Positions 10,309 through 19,583 of a stretch of 64,000 bases of DNA are shown piece after piece. Within the stretch, counting starts at the first letter, position 1; the number at the start of each line of letters is the position of its first letter. This DNA is from an uncultured Phycisphaeraceae bacterium (GTDB lineage Bacteria; Planctomycetota; Phycisphaerae; Phycisphaerales; UBA1924), in contig CALCCF010000019.1 in assembly GCA_937899905.1 (NCBI GenBank), positions 1-64,000 of the forward strand. Direction: 5' to 3'. Position numbers and translations under genes: made by a program. Below the pieces are notes generated by a model. The model was given only the letters and a program-made list of their open reading frames with translations. It ran no database searches and was not told the origin of the DNA.

Positions 10309-10398
10309 CGGAGCGGGAGGGATTCGAACCCTCGGTACCGGATATACCAGTACACCGGATTAGCAATCCGGCCCCTTCAGCCTCTCGGGCACCGCTCC
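10309..10398 (-). tRNA. tRNA-Ser (anticodon GCU)
   Basis: A 90-base class II tRNA. The acceptor stem pairs GGAGCGG (10398-10392) with CCGCTCC (10316-10310), with discriminator G. The anticodon arm is CCGGA-TTGCTAA-TCCGG with anticodon GCT at 10364-10362 (reads AGC/AGU). A long variable arm and the T-loop GGTTCGAATCC follow. The 3' CCA is not encoded. The long variable arm and the discriminator G fit serine identity. Confidence 0.95.
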
Positions 10399-10469
10399 TC
10401 GGCCGGGACGCTGCTCGTCCCGTGGGGGCCACGATGGTATCAGCCCCATCGGCTCGCGTCAGGCCCGAC

Positions 10470-11060
10470 TCAAGCTTGGGATGGGCTTGATTCCAGGGTG
10501 CTCGGGTGCTCGGTCTTGGCGAGCTGCTCGCGGTAGAGGGCCAGGGTCTCATTGTCGTAGGCGCACAGCAGGATCCTATCGAGCGTGGGCAGGGGGTCGG
10601 CAGCGGCCTCGGTGGGGCGGATGGCCCGCGAGAGCGTTCGGACGGCGATGATCGCGGCGTACTCGGCTGGGAAGCCGTAGGAGCCCGTGGAGATCGCTGG
10701 GAAGGCGATCGTGGGGATCTTGCCCTTGCGGCAGATCTCCAGGCAGGCTTCGTAGCAGGCGGCCAGCGTGTCGTCCTCGCCGCTGCGGCCGTTGACCCAG
10801 ACCGGGCCGACGGTGTGGATGACGCACTTGGCGGGAAGCTCGAAGGCGCGGGTGGCGACGGCTCGGCCCGGCTCGCAGCGGATGCCCGGTCGGGCCTCGG
10901 GCAGGTCGTAGCAGGCGTCCTCGAGCTTGGGCCCCGCGGCCCGGTGGATGGCCCCGCAGACGCCGCCGCCGGGTGCGAGGAGCTCGTTGGCCGCGTTGAC
11001 GATGGCATCGACGTGCAGCGTCGTGATGTCGGCCTTGATGGCTTCGATCGTGGGCGGCAT
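10470..11060 (-). CDS. Macrodomain protein (O-acetyl-ADP-ribose deacetylase type)
   Basis: 196 aa. The macrodomain is recognised by KADITTLHVDAIVNAANE, GGGVCGAIHRAAGP, CVIHTVGPVW and the ADP-ribose phosphate loop AFPAISTGSYGFP. The Asn of NAAN and the GGGV segment match the MacroD/YmdB class, which hydrolyses O-acetyl-ADP-ribose and mono-ADP-ribosylated protein. The length matches stand-alone bacterial members. It follows the tRNA-Ser gene tail-side and precedes a methyltransferase gene on the same strand (58-base gap). No ADP-ribosyltransferase or antitoxin gene lies beside it, so a general housekeeping role is more likely than a DarTG-like pair. Confidence 0.9.
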   Translation of the reverse strand: MPPTIEAIKADITTLHVDAIVNAANELLAPGGGVCGAIHRAAGPKLEDACYDLPEARPGIRCEPGRAVATRAFELPAKCVIHTVGPVWVNGRSGEDDTLAACYEACLEICRKGKIPTIAFPAISTGSYGFPAEYAAIIAVRTLSRAIRPTEAAADPLPTLDRILLCAYDNETLALYREQLAKTEHPSTLESSPSQA

Positions 11061-11118
11061 GGCCCGTCCCCCTGTGTGCGGATGCCAAAGGACCCGCTAA
11101 CGAAGCGTAGGTCGGGCG

Positions 11119-11814
11119 TTATCGCTTGAAGATCACAGCGTTTCCGGTGTCAAGTGCCGCGAGTCCAATCCCGTGCCGCATGACAAACTCGTCCGCCGCG
11201 ATTTTACAACCCGGGAACTCGCCGTTTGGCCAAGGCCCGTAGTCATCGATAACGATGACGCCCCCACGCACCATGCGCGGGAAGAAGTACTCCAAACTCG
11301 CACGCGTCGGATCATGGAGATCGACGTCGACATGCACGAATCGATACTGCTGATCGGGCAACTGATCGAGCGCTTCAGGAATCCAGCCTTTTATGAGTTC
11401 GACAGCTGGAAAGCCCTCGAGCGTACGACGCGCCATTTCAACCGAAGTATCGGCAAAACGACCGGCACAGGACGGATCATCATCGATCGTTGCTGGTGGG
11501 CTCAAGCCCTCGAAAGAGTCAACGCCAAAATGGCCCTCACCGTCAAAATCCGGATCCTCCCTGCGACGTTCCAAGCACAGAATCCGTGACCCGAGTCCAC
11601 GAAACACGCCCGCTTCGGCCGTCGCTCCGGGCACGCCCGCGGTAGAACGGAAAATCTGCAACAAATGGAAGAAGCGAGGCCGACGCCACGCGTTGTCCGT
11701 CATTTCGGAAAGAGAGAGACCAAGCTCGTAGTCGCGCCTGAAATCATCGCACGCATCAACGATTGTGGGTTGAATCGGCCTGTTGGTAGACGTGGTCGCA
11801 AGAGCCATACACAA
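11119..11814 (-). CDS. TylF family methyltransferase
   Basis: 231 aa. The TylF/macrocin O-methyltransferase pattern is complete: AEAGVFRGLGSRIL, FGVDSFEGLSPP, the FADTS...LEGFP segment, HVDVDLHDPTRASLEYF and MVRGGVIVIDDYGPW, ending GNAVIFKR. These enzymes methylate sugar hydroxyls and some glycans. The start may be MCMALATT at 11814 or the second ATG at 11808. Codon use is less GC-biased than in the flanking M1 peptidase and macrodomain genes. With the enzyme at 9.3-10.0 kb it forms a loose cluster of methyltransferases around tRNA-Ser. Confidence 0.85.
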   Translation of the reverse strand: MCMALATTSTNRPIQPTIVDACDDFRRDYELGLSLSEMTDNAWRRPRFFHLLQIFRSTAGVPGATAEAGVFRGLGSRILCLERRREDPDFDGEGHFGVDSFEGLSPPATIDDDPSCAGRFADTSVEMARRTLEGFPAVELIKGWIPEALDQLPDQQYRFVHVDVDLHDPTRASLEYFFPRMVRGGVIVIDDYGPWPNGEFPGCKIAADEFVMRHGIGLAALDTGNAVIFKR

Positions 11815-11881
11815 GCATCGGAGCGCTCGGCTCGTCGCCTTGAGGTTGGCCTGATACGCAACGCGAAACGACTGCCCGGCC

Positions 11882-13861
11882 CTATTGATCCGCCGACCAG
11901 CGGTTGTTCTCGGGGTTGATGTCGGGCAAGACGTCGTCGCGATCGACGACGACTCGGCGGAGCGATCGGCCGTCGAGCTCGACGGTGAAGCTGCGCTCGC
12001 GCGTGGTGGCCCAGGCTTCGACGGGGTAGTTGCGGATCTCGACCTCGCCGTCGTCGAACTGCACGATGACCTCGGCGGGCATGACCATCTCGCCGAGGCT
12101 CTTGAGGGTGATCGTTACCGTGGGCACACTCGGTGATTCACCTTCTTCAGCATCAGCGGGGACTTCCTCTGGCTCGTCGAACACGACCTCGATCGCGTGG
12201 TCGAGCACGGTGTCTTCGAGGTACCACTGGCGGAAGAACCAGGCGAGGTCGGCACCGGCGGCGTCTTCCATGGTGCGGAAGAAGTCGGCGGGCTGGGGGC
12301 TCTTGAAGGCCCAGCGGCGGACGTACTCGCGGAACGCGTAATCGAAACGCTCGGGCCCGAGCACGACCTCGCGGAGCAGGTGCAGGCCCATGGCGGTCTT
12401 GCGGTACTGCAGGCGGCCGAGCAGGCCGGGCAGGTTGCGATCGGGGAACACGGCGATGGGCTGGCTGCGGCCGCGCGCGAGTTCCATCGTTTGGCGGCGC
12501 GAGCGGCCGGGGTCGAGGTCGGTGCCGCGGAAGTTGGCCAGCGAGTGCATGCCGATGAACGTGTTGAAGCCCTCGTCCATCCAGGCGTGGCGGCGCTCGT
12601 CGGTGTTCACGACCATGGGGAACCAGGTGTGGCCGACCTCGTGGTCGGTGACGCCCAGGGGGCCGCGGCCGGTGCGCCCGCCGCAGAAGATGATCATCGG
12701 GTACTCCATGCCGCCCTCGGGCCCGTTGACGTTGGTCATGATCGGGTAGGGATACGGATAGAGGAAATCGCTGTAGAACTCGACGCTGTGGGCGACATAC
12801 TGCGTGCTGCCGCCCTGCTCGGCCGTCGGCTTCCACTCCTCGGCCTCGACCGGGTAGAGCGATTGGCACAGCACGGTGCGCGTGGAGCCGTCGAGATCTT
12901 CGATCTCCACGCCGCAGGCGTCCCAGATGAACGAGTCGCTGGCGGCCCAGGCGAACGTGCGGATGTTGTCGCCCTTGAAGCGCCAGGTGAGCGGACCATC
13001 GCCGGTGGGGCGGGTCGATGCATCTTCGACCTCGTCGGCCGAGCGGATCATCACGGTCTCGCGGCTTTGCTTCGCTTCTTCAAGGCGATCGCGCTGGGTT
13101 TGTGTGAGGACTTCTTCAGGATTCTGCAAGAGGCCCGAGCCGGCGACGAGGTACGTACGCGGCACGGTGATGTTGACCTCGTAATTGCCGAAGTTGGTGT
13201 AGAACTCGCCGCTGCCGGCGTAGGGCAGCGTGTTCCAGCCGTGGACGTCGTCGTAGTTGCACACGTGCGGGAACCACTGGGCATACTCGAAGATGCGTCC
13301 TTGCGAGACGTCCTCGGCGCCCATGCGACGCAGGTAAGGCGGCATGTCGAACGCGAAGGAGAGCTCGAGCTCGAACGTCTCGCCCGGCAGGATCGGCGCA
13401 GGCAGCTCGACGCGGCAGAGCGTGTCGTAGATCTGGAACTCGAGGTCTTGGTTGCCGGTGCGGATGTAGGGGATGTCGTACCCGCCGTTGAACTCTTCTT
13501 CCATGGCCCGCATCACGCCGCCGGTGCGGCTGCGGGTGCCGATGCTGTCGGTGCGGAAGAGGTTCTGCTCGAGCTGGATCCACAAGAAAGTCAGCGCGTG
13601 GGGCGAGTGGTTGTGGTACGTCGCCTCGAGGGTTGCGCTCAGACGCTTCGTCTCCGCGTCGAGCGTGGCGTTGATGATGTAGTCGACGCGCTGCTGCCAG
13701 TAGGCCGGGCCGGGAGCGCCCGAGCCCAGGCGGGCCTCGGTTGGGGCCGGGAGGTCGAGGGGCGCAAAGGCGTCGAAGGGGCGATCGGGATCGACCTGCG
13801 CCCGCGACGGCAGGGCAATGCAGAGCAAAACGGCGAGAACGGCGGCGAACTGGGCACGCAT
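11882..13861 (-). CDS. M1 family zinc metallopeptidase, secreted
   Basis: 659 aa from an ATG with GGAG six bases upstream (an in-frame GTG lies 12 bases earlier). A signal peptide ends near PSRAQ. The gluzincin site HEVGHTW followed 18 residues later by DEGF gives the HExxH-x18-E zinc motif. The aminopeptidase exopeptidase loop appears as GPEGGMEYP in place of GxMEN, so the usual Asn is replaced. The N-terminal beta-domain and the C-terminal region with a beta-sandwich-like segment fit M1. The altered GxMEN loop suggests preferences different from aminopeptidase N. It diverges from pdhB with 116 bases between. Confidence 0.9.
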   Translation of the reverse strand: MRAQFAAVLAVLLCIALPSRAQVDPDRPFDAFAPLDLPAPTEARLGSGAPGPAYWQQRVDYIINATLDAETKRLSATLEATYHNHSPHALTFLWIQLEQNLFRTDSIGTRSRTGGVMRAMEEEFNGGYDIPYIRTGNQDLEFQIYDTLCRVELPAPILPGETFELELSFAFDMPPYLRRMGAEDVSQGRIFEYAQWFPHVCNYDDVHGWNTLPYAGSGEFYTNFGNYEVNITVPRTYLVAGSGLLQNPEEVLTQTQRDRLEEAKQSRETVMIRSADEVEDASTRPTGDGPLTWRFKGDNIRTFAWAASDSFIWDACGVEIEDLDGSTRTVLCQSLYPVEAEEWKPTAEQGGSTQYVAHSVEFYSDFLYPYPYPIMTNVNGPEGGMEYPMIIFCGGRTGRGPLGVTDHEVGHTWFPMVVNTDERRHAWMDEGFNTFIGMHSLANFRGTDLDPGRSRRQTMELARGRSQPIAVFPDRNLPGLLGRLQYRKTAMGLHLLREVVLGPERFDYAFREYVRRWAFKSPQPADFFRTMEDAAGADLAWFFRQWYLEDTVLDHAIEVVFDEPEEVPADAEEGESPSVPTVTITLKSLGEMVMPAEVIVQFDDGEVEIRNYPVEAWATTRERSFTVELDGRSLRRVVVDRDDVLPDINPENNRWSADQ

Positions 13862-13977
13862 GGGAGTCTCCACAAGGAATCGGTCTTGACATGGTACCGC
13901 TGGGGCCGAACGCCGCCGGGGCGGCCCGGCGAGTACAATCCCCTTCGCCCCCAGAACCCCCTTGCGAGGAAGCCCTT

Positions 13978-15060
13978 ATGGCCGCCAGCATGTCTGCCAC
14001 GATCGACATCGAGCACCCCGCCCTGCCCGAGGCCCAGGCCTTCCCCGACTTCACGGGCTGGCAGGAGCCCGAGCGGGACGGCGATCGCGTGATCCCCTTC
14101 CGCCAGGCGTTGCGTGAAGCCATGCAGTTCGCGATGCGCGAGGACGAGCGGGTGTTCCTTCTGGGCGAGGAGGTCGCCGAGTACAACGGCGCGTACAAGA
14201 TCAGCGAGGGCATGCTCGACGAATTCGGGCCCAAGCGCATCATCGACACGCCCATCAGCGAGAATGGGTTCGCGGGCATGGCCATCGCCGCGGCGATGAG
14301 TGGTCTGCGGCCGATCGTTGAGTTCATGAGCTGGTCGTTCAGCCTCGTGGCGGCGGACCAGATCCTCAACAACGCGCCGAAGATGCTGTACATGTCCGGC
14401 GGGCAATGGGGCTGCCCGATCGTGTTCCGCGGCAACGACGGCGCGGGCGGCCAGCTGGGCAGCACGCACAGCTGGTGCGTCGAGGGGCTGTACAGCAACG
14501 TGCCGGGCGTGAAGATCGTGATCCCGAGCAACGGCCTCGACGCCAAGGGCCTGCTCCGCACGAGCATCGCCGACCCCGATCCGGTGTTCTTCCTCGAGAG
14601 CGAGCGCATGCTGGGCGACACCATGCACGTGCCCGAGGAGGACTACGCGATCCCGTTTGGCAAGGCGCGTGTCGCGCGTGAGGGTGGCGACTGCACGATC
14701 GTCAGCTTCGGCCGGCCGGTGAACTTCTGCCTGGAGGCCGCCGAAGCGCTTGCCCAAGATGGCATCGAGGCCGAGGTGCTGGACATGCGCACCATTCGCC
14801 CGTTGGACATCGACGCCATCGTTGAGAGCGTGAAGAAGACCAACCGCGTGGTGATCGTCGATCAGTGCTGGCCCTTCGCAAGCGTCGCGAGCGAGGTCGT
14901 GACGCAGATCGTCGAGCACGCTTTTGACTGGCTGGACCACCAGCCGGTTCGCGTGAACACGGCGGACGTGCCGACGCCTTACGCGAAGAACCTGGAGGCG
15001 GAGTATCTGCCGAACGCGGGGCGGATCGCCGAGGCTGTGCAGGGCGTGGTTCGATCCTGA
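13978..15060 (+). CDS. pdhB: Pyruvate dehydrogenase E1 component, beta subunit
   Basis: 360 aa from the ATG at 13978, with GAGG upstream. The family segments are FRQALREAMQFAMREDERVF, LLGEEVAEYNGAYKIS, FGPKRIIDTPISENGFAG, EFMSWSFSLVAADQI and the C-terminal half with SFGRPVNFCLEAAEAL and DMRTIRPLD. It forms the alpha2-beta2 thiamine-diphosphate E1 that decarboxylates pyruvate. A 40-residue N-terminal extension precedes the conserved core. pdhA is not adjacent; the next two genes are a thioredoxin-like gene and pdhC. Branched-chain 2-oxoacid E1 beta is the main alternative, but the partner E2 favours pyruvate. Confidence 0.9.
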   Translation: MAASMSATIDIEHPALPEAQAFPDFTGWQEPERDGDRVIPFRQALREAMQFAMREDERVFLLGEEVAEYNGAYKISEGMLDEFGPKRIIDTPISENGFAGMAIAAAMSGLRPIVEFMSWSFSLVAADQILNNAPKMLYMSGGQWGCPIVFRGNDGAGGQLGSTHSWCVEGLYSNVPGVKIVIPSNGLDAKGLLRTSIADPDPVFFLESERMLGDTMHVPEEDYAIPFGKARVAREGGDCTIVSFGRPVNFCLEAAEALAQDGIEAEVLDMRTIRPLDIDAIVESVKKTNRVVIVDQCWPFASVASEVVTQIVEHAFDWLDHQPVRVNTADVPTPYAKNLEAEYLPNAGRIAEAVQGVVRS

Positions 15061-15123
15061 CTGACGCACACCAATTCGCGGACTGTTGACGGAAATCCTC
15101 TTGAGGGTCATCCCAACAAGGTG

Positions 15124-16131
15124 ATGCCATACTCGAGGGGAGGCCATGTGCTCTCATTCATCTTGCCGTTTGTTGCGATCTTTTTTGGGACACCGAACGC
15201 CGATGCGGCGGAGACCGACAGGCGTGCGACCCGCACGCTGGCCATCGGCGAGCGTGTCGAGGCGATCGCGATCGAGCAATGGGTCCGCCTGAAGGACAAG
15301 CCGATCGGTGCGCTCGAGCGCGGAACCGTGTACGTCGTTGACTTTTGGGCGACGTGGTGCGTCCCATGCATCGCGGCCATGGACAAGATCAGCTCCTTGC
15401 AAGAGCGGTATGCCGAACAAGGCGTGCAGTTTGTGGGCATTACCGACGAGAAGCTCCCCACGGTTGTCCGGTTCCTGAGCTCGGTCGCGCCCGGCGAAGA
15501 GGGCCAGAAGCCTCGCACGCAGTACGACCGTGCCCGCTTTGTAATGGGCGTTGATACGGACGCGTCGACCGCGGCCATGCTTCTGCCCGAGGGCGTTCGG
15601 TCGATCCGGCCTCAGTATGCCATCATCGATCGGGACGGCACGCTCGCGTGGGTTGGCCTGCCAACCACGGGGGAGCTTGCCGAGATCTTGGACGCCGTGC
15701 TGGACGGGACGTGGGACACCGATGCGTATCGCGTCGAGTTCGAGCGTGAGCTCGCGCTCGTGGCCGAGCGGGATCGGATCATGGCCGAGGAGGATTGGGC
15801 CGCTGCGAAGGCCGGCTTTTGGGAAGACGAGGACCTTCTGGGCAGGATCGCGTTCGCCATCGCCTTCGGCTTCGGCAAGCCGCTGCAGAACCCCGACAAG
15901 GGGGTTGCCCTTGAGTTTGCGACGCGAGCCAACGAACTCAAGGACGGCCGCAACCCCTTCGCGCTGCACAGCCTGGCCAAGCTCGCCTCGGACCGGGGCG
16001 AGATCTCCGAGGCGATCGGCTTGCAGGAGCGAGCGGTCGAGATCTGTAAGACCGACCCCGCCGCCGCGGGCTTCCTCGATTACTACTCGAGCACGCTGGA
16101 GCAATACCGCCGGGCGGGCGAAGCCAAGTAG
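15124..16131 (+). CDS. TlpA-like thioredoxin-fold exported protein
   Basis: 335 aa from ATG 15124. A GTG at 15148 with a much better ribosome binding site (GGGGAGG) is a serious alternative and would shorten the signal peptide. A hydrophobic leader (LSFILPFVAIFF) precedes a thioredoxin domain with the redox site WCVPC (C79, C82) and GITDEK, VDTDASTAAM and QYAIIDRDGTLAW segments. The last third is helical and TPR-like (NPFALHSLAKLASDRGEISEAIGLQERAVEIC). It probably acts in the periplasm on protein disulfides. Its position between pdhB and pdhC is unexpected, because those partners are cytosolic. Confidence 0.8.
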   Translation: MPYSRGGHVLSFILPFVAIFFGTPNADAAETDRRATRTLAIGERVEAIAIEQWVRLKDKPIGALERGTVYVVDFWATWCVPCIAAMDKISSLQERYAEQGVQFVGITDEKLPTVVRFLSSVAPGEEGQKPRTQYDRARFVMGVDTDASTAAMLLPEGVRSIRPQYAIIDRDGTLAWVGLPTTGELAEILDAVLDGTWDTDAYRVEFERELALVAERDRIMAEEDWAAAKAGFWEDEDLLGRIAFAIAFGFGKPLQNPDKGVALEFATRANELKDGRNPFALHSLAKLASDRGEISEAIGLQERAVEICKTDPAAAGFLDYYSSTLEQYRRAGEAK

Positions 16132-16212
16132 CGGACTCGAAGTAGGGACCGGGCGATTGGGCTCCTACGATTGACTGGAAGGCCTAGTGGGCCGATCCAG
16201 GAGCCCCGAATC

Positions 16213-17541
16213 ATGCCGATCACCGTCACCATGCCCCGCTTGTCCGACACCATGGAGGTCGGCACCGTCGTCCAGTGGCACGTGAAGGAGGGGGACGCGG
16301 TTAACCCCGGCGACGTGCTGGCCGACATCGAGACCGACAAGGCGACCATGGAGCTGGAGGCCTTCGACGAGGGCACGGTGGCCAAGCTCGCCGCCCAGCA
16401 GGGCGACTCGGTGAACGTGGGCGACCCGATCGTGATCATCGCGGAAGAGGGCGAGGATGTTGCGGAGGCCGCTGCGTCAGGCGGTGCTTCGGCGAGCGCT
16501 CCGAAGGCGGCGAAGGCCGAGGCTTCGGAAGCGCCCGCGCCGGCTGCGGCGACCGCGACGGCCCCACCGCCTGCGGCCACGCCGACCTCGAATGGCAGCG
16601 CGAACGGGGCCCACTCGGGCAACGGCCGCATCTTCGCCAGCCCGCTGGCCAAGAAGATCGCCGGCGAGCACAACATGGACCTCTCGGGCATCGACGGCAC
16701 CGGCCCGAGCGGGCGCATCGTAAAGAAGGACGTCGAGCAGGCGCTGCAAAGTGGTGGTGGCAGTGCGCCGACCGCGAGCTCGACACCGGCACCAGCCGCG
16801 GTCGAGCTTCCGCCGATCGGCGCATCGCTCCAGGACAACACGGTCACGCTCAGCAACATGCGGGGCACCATCGCCCGACGGCTCGTCGAGAGCAAGCAGA
16901 GCATCCCCCACTACCAGGTCACCGTCGAGGTCGACATGGATGCGCTGCTCGACCTGCGTGAGCAGCTCAACGAGCAACTCTCGGCCCAGGGCGTGAAGCT
17001 GACGGTCAACGACTTCCTGGTTCGCGCGTGTGCGCTCGCGATGCACCAGCACCCGTTCGTGAACTCGTCGTGGGACGGCTCGACCAACCCACCGTCGATC
17101 CAGCAGCACGGCAGCGTCAACATCGGCGTGGCCGTCGCGTTGCCCGAGGAGCGTGGTGGCGGATTGGTCGTTCCGGTGCTCAAGGGCACCGACCGCATGG
17201 GCCTGCGGACGATCTCGGGCGAGACCCGCCGCCTGGCGAAGAAGGCCCGCGACAAGGGCCTGAGCATCGACGAGATGGACGGCGCGACGTTCACCATCAG
17301 CAACCTGGGCATGTTCGGCGTGTCGCACTTCACCGCGATCATCAACCCGCCCAATGCGTGCATTTTGGCTGTCGGGGCAGCACGCGAGATCCCGGTGGTT
17401 CGCGAAGGGCAGCTCATGATCGGCAGCGTGATGAGCATGACCATGTCCAGCGACCACCGCATCGTCGACGGCGCGATGGCGGCCCAGTACCTCAACACGG
17501 TCAAGGGCATGCTCGAGGCGCCGGCGACCCTGCTCGTTTGA
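16213..17541 (+). CDS. pdhC: Dihydrolipoamide acetyltransferase (E2) of pyruvate dehydrogenase
   Basis: 442 aa from ATG 16213 with AGGAG nine bases upstream. The domains in order are a single lipoyl domain (1-80; K43 in ETDKATME carries the lipoate), an Ala/Pro-rich flexible linker, a peripheral-subunit-binding domain ([35 protein letters not shown]), another linker, and the catalytic acyltransferase core ending in [11 protein letters not shown] (H415, D419). It transfers the acetyl group from E1 to CoA. One lipoyl domain is the short form typical of many non-enteric bacteria. An E3 gene is not in the window. Confidence 0.95.
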   Translation: MPITVTMPRLSDTMEVGTVVQWHVKEGDAVNPGDVLADIETDKATMELEAFDEGTVAKLAAQQGDSVNVGDPIVIIAEEGEDVAEAAASGGASASAPKAAKAEASEAPAPAAATATAPPPAATPTSNGSANGAHSGNGRIFASPLAKKIAGEHNMDLSGIDGTGPSGRIVKKDVEQALQSGGGSAPTASSTPAPAAVELPPIGASLQDNTVTLSNMRGTIARRLVESKQSIPHYQVTVEVDMDALLDLREQLNEQLSAQGVKLTVNDFLVRACALAMHQHPFVNSSWDGSTNPPSIQQHGSVNIGVAVALPEERGGGLVVPVLKGTDRMGLRTISGETRRLAKKARDKGLSIDEMDGATFTISNLGMFGVSHFTAIINPPNACILAVGAAREIPVVREGQLMIGSVMSMTMSSDHRIVDGAMAAQYLNTVKGMLEAPATLLV

Positions 17542-17629
17542 ACGAAATCGCTCAAAGTGAACCGATTCATTGTAAGCGGACGCTAGCTTTTCCGAACTAC
17601 GTCCCGGGCGATCGGCCCCGGGAGGCACC

Positions 17630-18526
17630 ATGAGCGAGTCCGAGAACAAGACGGAGTCCGTGAGCCGCAAGCCGAGGCGTTGGCGTCGGCGGATCCGCAG
17701 AGGTCTGGTCGGCGTGCTCGCCGGCGCGGGCGTGTTCTTGTCCGCCTCGTGCGTGCACCTCGACCATGCCAACCCGTCCTACCCGGCGACGAACGCCGAG
17801 GTGAAGACGGCTATCGAGACCATGAAGGCCACGCCCGTGGGCGTCGATCGCCCGGTGGTGGTGCTGAGCGGCTGGCGGGCACCGCAGATGTCGAGCAACC
17901 AGCTCGCCAAGCGGGTTCGCGAGCTGACCGGCGCCGACGAGGACCGCGTGCTGGCGCTGTCGTACATGTGGGGCAACGACATCCCGGACATCGCCGATGG
18001 CGTCGCGCAAGACGTCGCCGAGGCGTTCGGCAGCGAGATCGATGACGCGACCGGCATGCGTTGGACGACCGAGGTCGATGTGGTCGCGGTCTCGATGGGC
18101 GGGCTCGTCGCGCGGACGGCCTTTGCCGATCCGGGCGAGGTCGGGAGAGAGCTGGGCGTGCGCCTGAACATCAACACGCTGTACACGCTGGGCACGCCCC
18201 ACCGCGGCGCGAAGCTCGCGAACTGGATCCGCCTCGATGACGCGTCGGCGCAGATGAAGCCGGGCTCGGACTTTTTGGCCAACCTCGATGACGCCACGCT
18301 GGGCGAGGAGCACGACCTGACGATCGTGCCGTACGCCACGCTGCGAGACACGTGGGTGGGTGCGTCGAACTCGGCGCCGACGGGGCAGGACCCCATCTGG
18401 GTGCCGGGCCGCATCGTGCTGAGCCACCACCTGATCACGCTCGATAAGCGCATCCAGGCTGACCTCGGCCGGCGGTTGCGTGGCGAGGAACCGCTGGGCA
18501 CCCACTCTGCGCCGCCGCGGGACTAA
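17630..18526 (+). CDS. Predicted lipoprotein esterase/lipase, alpha/beta-hydrolase fold
   Basis: 298 aa. The N terminus is strongly basic (RKPRRWRRRIRRG), then hydrophobic, ending in a lipobox-like SASC. The nucleophile elbow is AVSMGGLVA (GxSxG variant with Val in place of the first Gly) and is followed by YTLGTPHRGAKLANW, typical of PGAP1/lipase-like enzymes that act on esters. A C-terminal SHHLITLDKRI supplies a likely catalytic His. It would be anchored to a membrane facing the periplasm. It follows pdhC by 88 bases and begins a run with the DUF5996 and cupin genes. Confidence 0.75.
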   Translation: MSESENKTESVSRKPRRWRRRIRRGLVGVLAGAGVFLSASCVHLDHANPSYPATNAEVKTAIETMKATPVGVDRPVVVLSGWRAPQMSSNQLAKRVRELTGADEDRVLALSYMWGNDIPDIADGVAQDVAEAFGSEIDDATGMRWTTEVDVVAVSMGGLVARTAFADPGEVGRELGVRLNINTLYTLGTPHRGAKLANWIRLDDASAQMKPGSDFLANLDDATLGEEHDLTIVPYATLRDTWVGASNSAPTGQDPIWVPGRIVLSHHLITLDKRIQADLGRRLRGEEPLGTHSAPPRD

Positions 18527-18612
18527 TCCGAAACTCAAGCCCTCTCTCACGCTCACCTCCGCCTTCGCGGGTACGGTTGCGCGGAACGCGCACCATCGAC
18601 CACGGAGCGGAC

Positions 18613-19557
18613 ATGAGCACCTCGAACGCGACAGCCGACCATCGCTGGCCCGACATCACGCACTCGAGCTGGGCTGAGACGGCCGCGGCTTTGCACCTGT
18701 ATAGCCAGGTGCTGGGCAAAATGAGGCTCACCGTCTCACCCTGGACGAACCACTCGTGGCACGTGCCGTTGTACGTCAACGCGCGCGGGCTCACGACGTC
18801 GTTAATGTCTCACAGCGGTGTTGACTTCGAACTGCGGCTGGACTTTGTGAATCACGATGTTGAGATCGAGACGACGACCGGCGAGCTGCGCCGCGTCGAC
18901 CTCGGGCCGGGCACGGTGGGGAACTTCTATGGATCGGTCATGGCGCAGTTGCGCCAGCTCGGCATCGACGTGGAGATCTACACAACGCCAAGCGAGATCG
19001 CCGACGCCACGCCCTTCGAGAAGGACGACGAACACCGGCCCTACGACCGCGAAGCTGTGACACGGTTCTGGCATGCGCTCGTGAGCATGCAGCGCGTGTT
19101 CAACCAGTTCCGCGCCGGCTTCCGCGGCAAGTGCAGCCCGGTGCACTTCTTCTGGGGCAGCTTCGATCTCGCGGCGACACGATTCTCTGGGCGAGACGCG
19201 CCGCCGCACCCGGGCGGTGTGCCAAACTTTCCGGATTGGGTCGCGCGTGAGGCGTACTCGCACGAGGTGAGCAGCGCAGGGTTCTGGCCCGGCGGCAACG
19301 GCCACGACGCGATCTTTTACTCGTACGCCTATCCCAAGCCCGACGGCTTCGAGCGCGCGAGCGTGCGGCCCGACGCGGCGGCGTGGTCGGATGAGCTGGG
19401 CGAGTTCGTGCTGCCGTACTCGGCGGTGCGCGAGGCGGACGATCCCGGTGCGGCGCTGATGGCGTTTTTGCAGAGCACGTACGACGCGGCCGCCGACGCG
19501 GCGAAGTGGGATCGCGCGGCGCTGGAGTGTTGTTTGCCCGAAGACGCGCGCGGCTGA
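18613..19557 (+). CDS. DUF5996 family protein
   Basis: 314 aa from ATG 18613 (GGAG five bases upstream). The pattern WPDITHSSWAETAAALHLYS, QVLGKMRLTVSPWTNHSWHV and YVNARGLTTSLM matches DUF5996, a cytosolic family of unknown function. A later conserved stretch PVHFFWGSFDLAATRFSGR and HDAIFYSYAYPKP also fits. Conserved His, Trp and Arg residues suggest an enzyme-like pocket, but no reaction is known. The next gene, a cupin, starts 26 bases after the stop, so the two are probably co-transcribed. Confidence 0.8.
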   Translation: MSTSNATADHRWPDITHSSWAETAAALHLYSQVLGKMRLTVSPWTNHSWHVPLYVNARGLTTSLMSHSGVDFELRLDFVNHDVEIETTTGELRRVDLGPGTVGNFYGSVMAQLRQLGIDVEIYTTPSEIADATPFEKDDEHRPYDREAVTRFWHALVSMQRVFNQFRAGFRGKCSPVHFFWGSFDLAATRFSGRDAPPHPGGVPNFPDWVAREAYSHEVSSAGFWPGGNGHDAIFYSYAYPKPDGFERASVRPDAAAWSDELGEFVLPYSAVREADDPGAALMAFLQSTYDAAADAAKWDRAALECCLPEDARG

Positions 19558-19583
19558 ATGAACACGAGGGAGAGGGGATCGCG

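Noticed and set aside
10470-11060. DarG-type antitoxin (macrodomain with toxin partner)
   Set aside because: No DarT-like ADP-ribosyltransferase is adjacent; the protein is a single macrodomain of housekeeping length.
12197-14092. Long open frame antisense to the M1 peptidase and pdhB (more than 600 codons)
   Set aside because: Composition is typical of an antisense frame in GC-rich DNA (long Ala/Val/Glu/Gly runs) and the opposite frames are clear enzymes.
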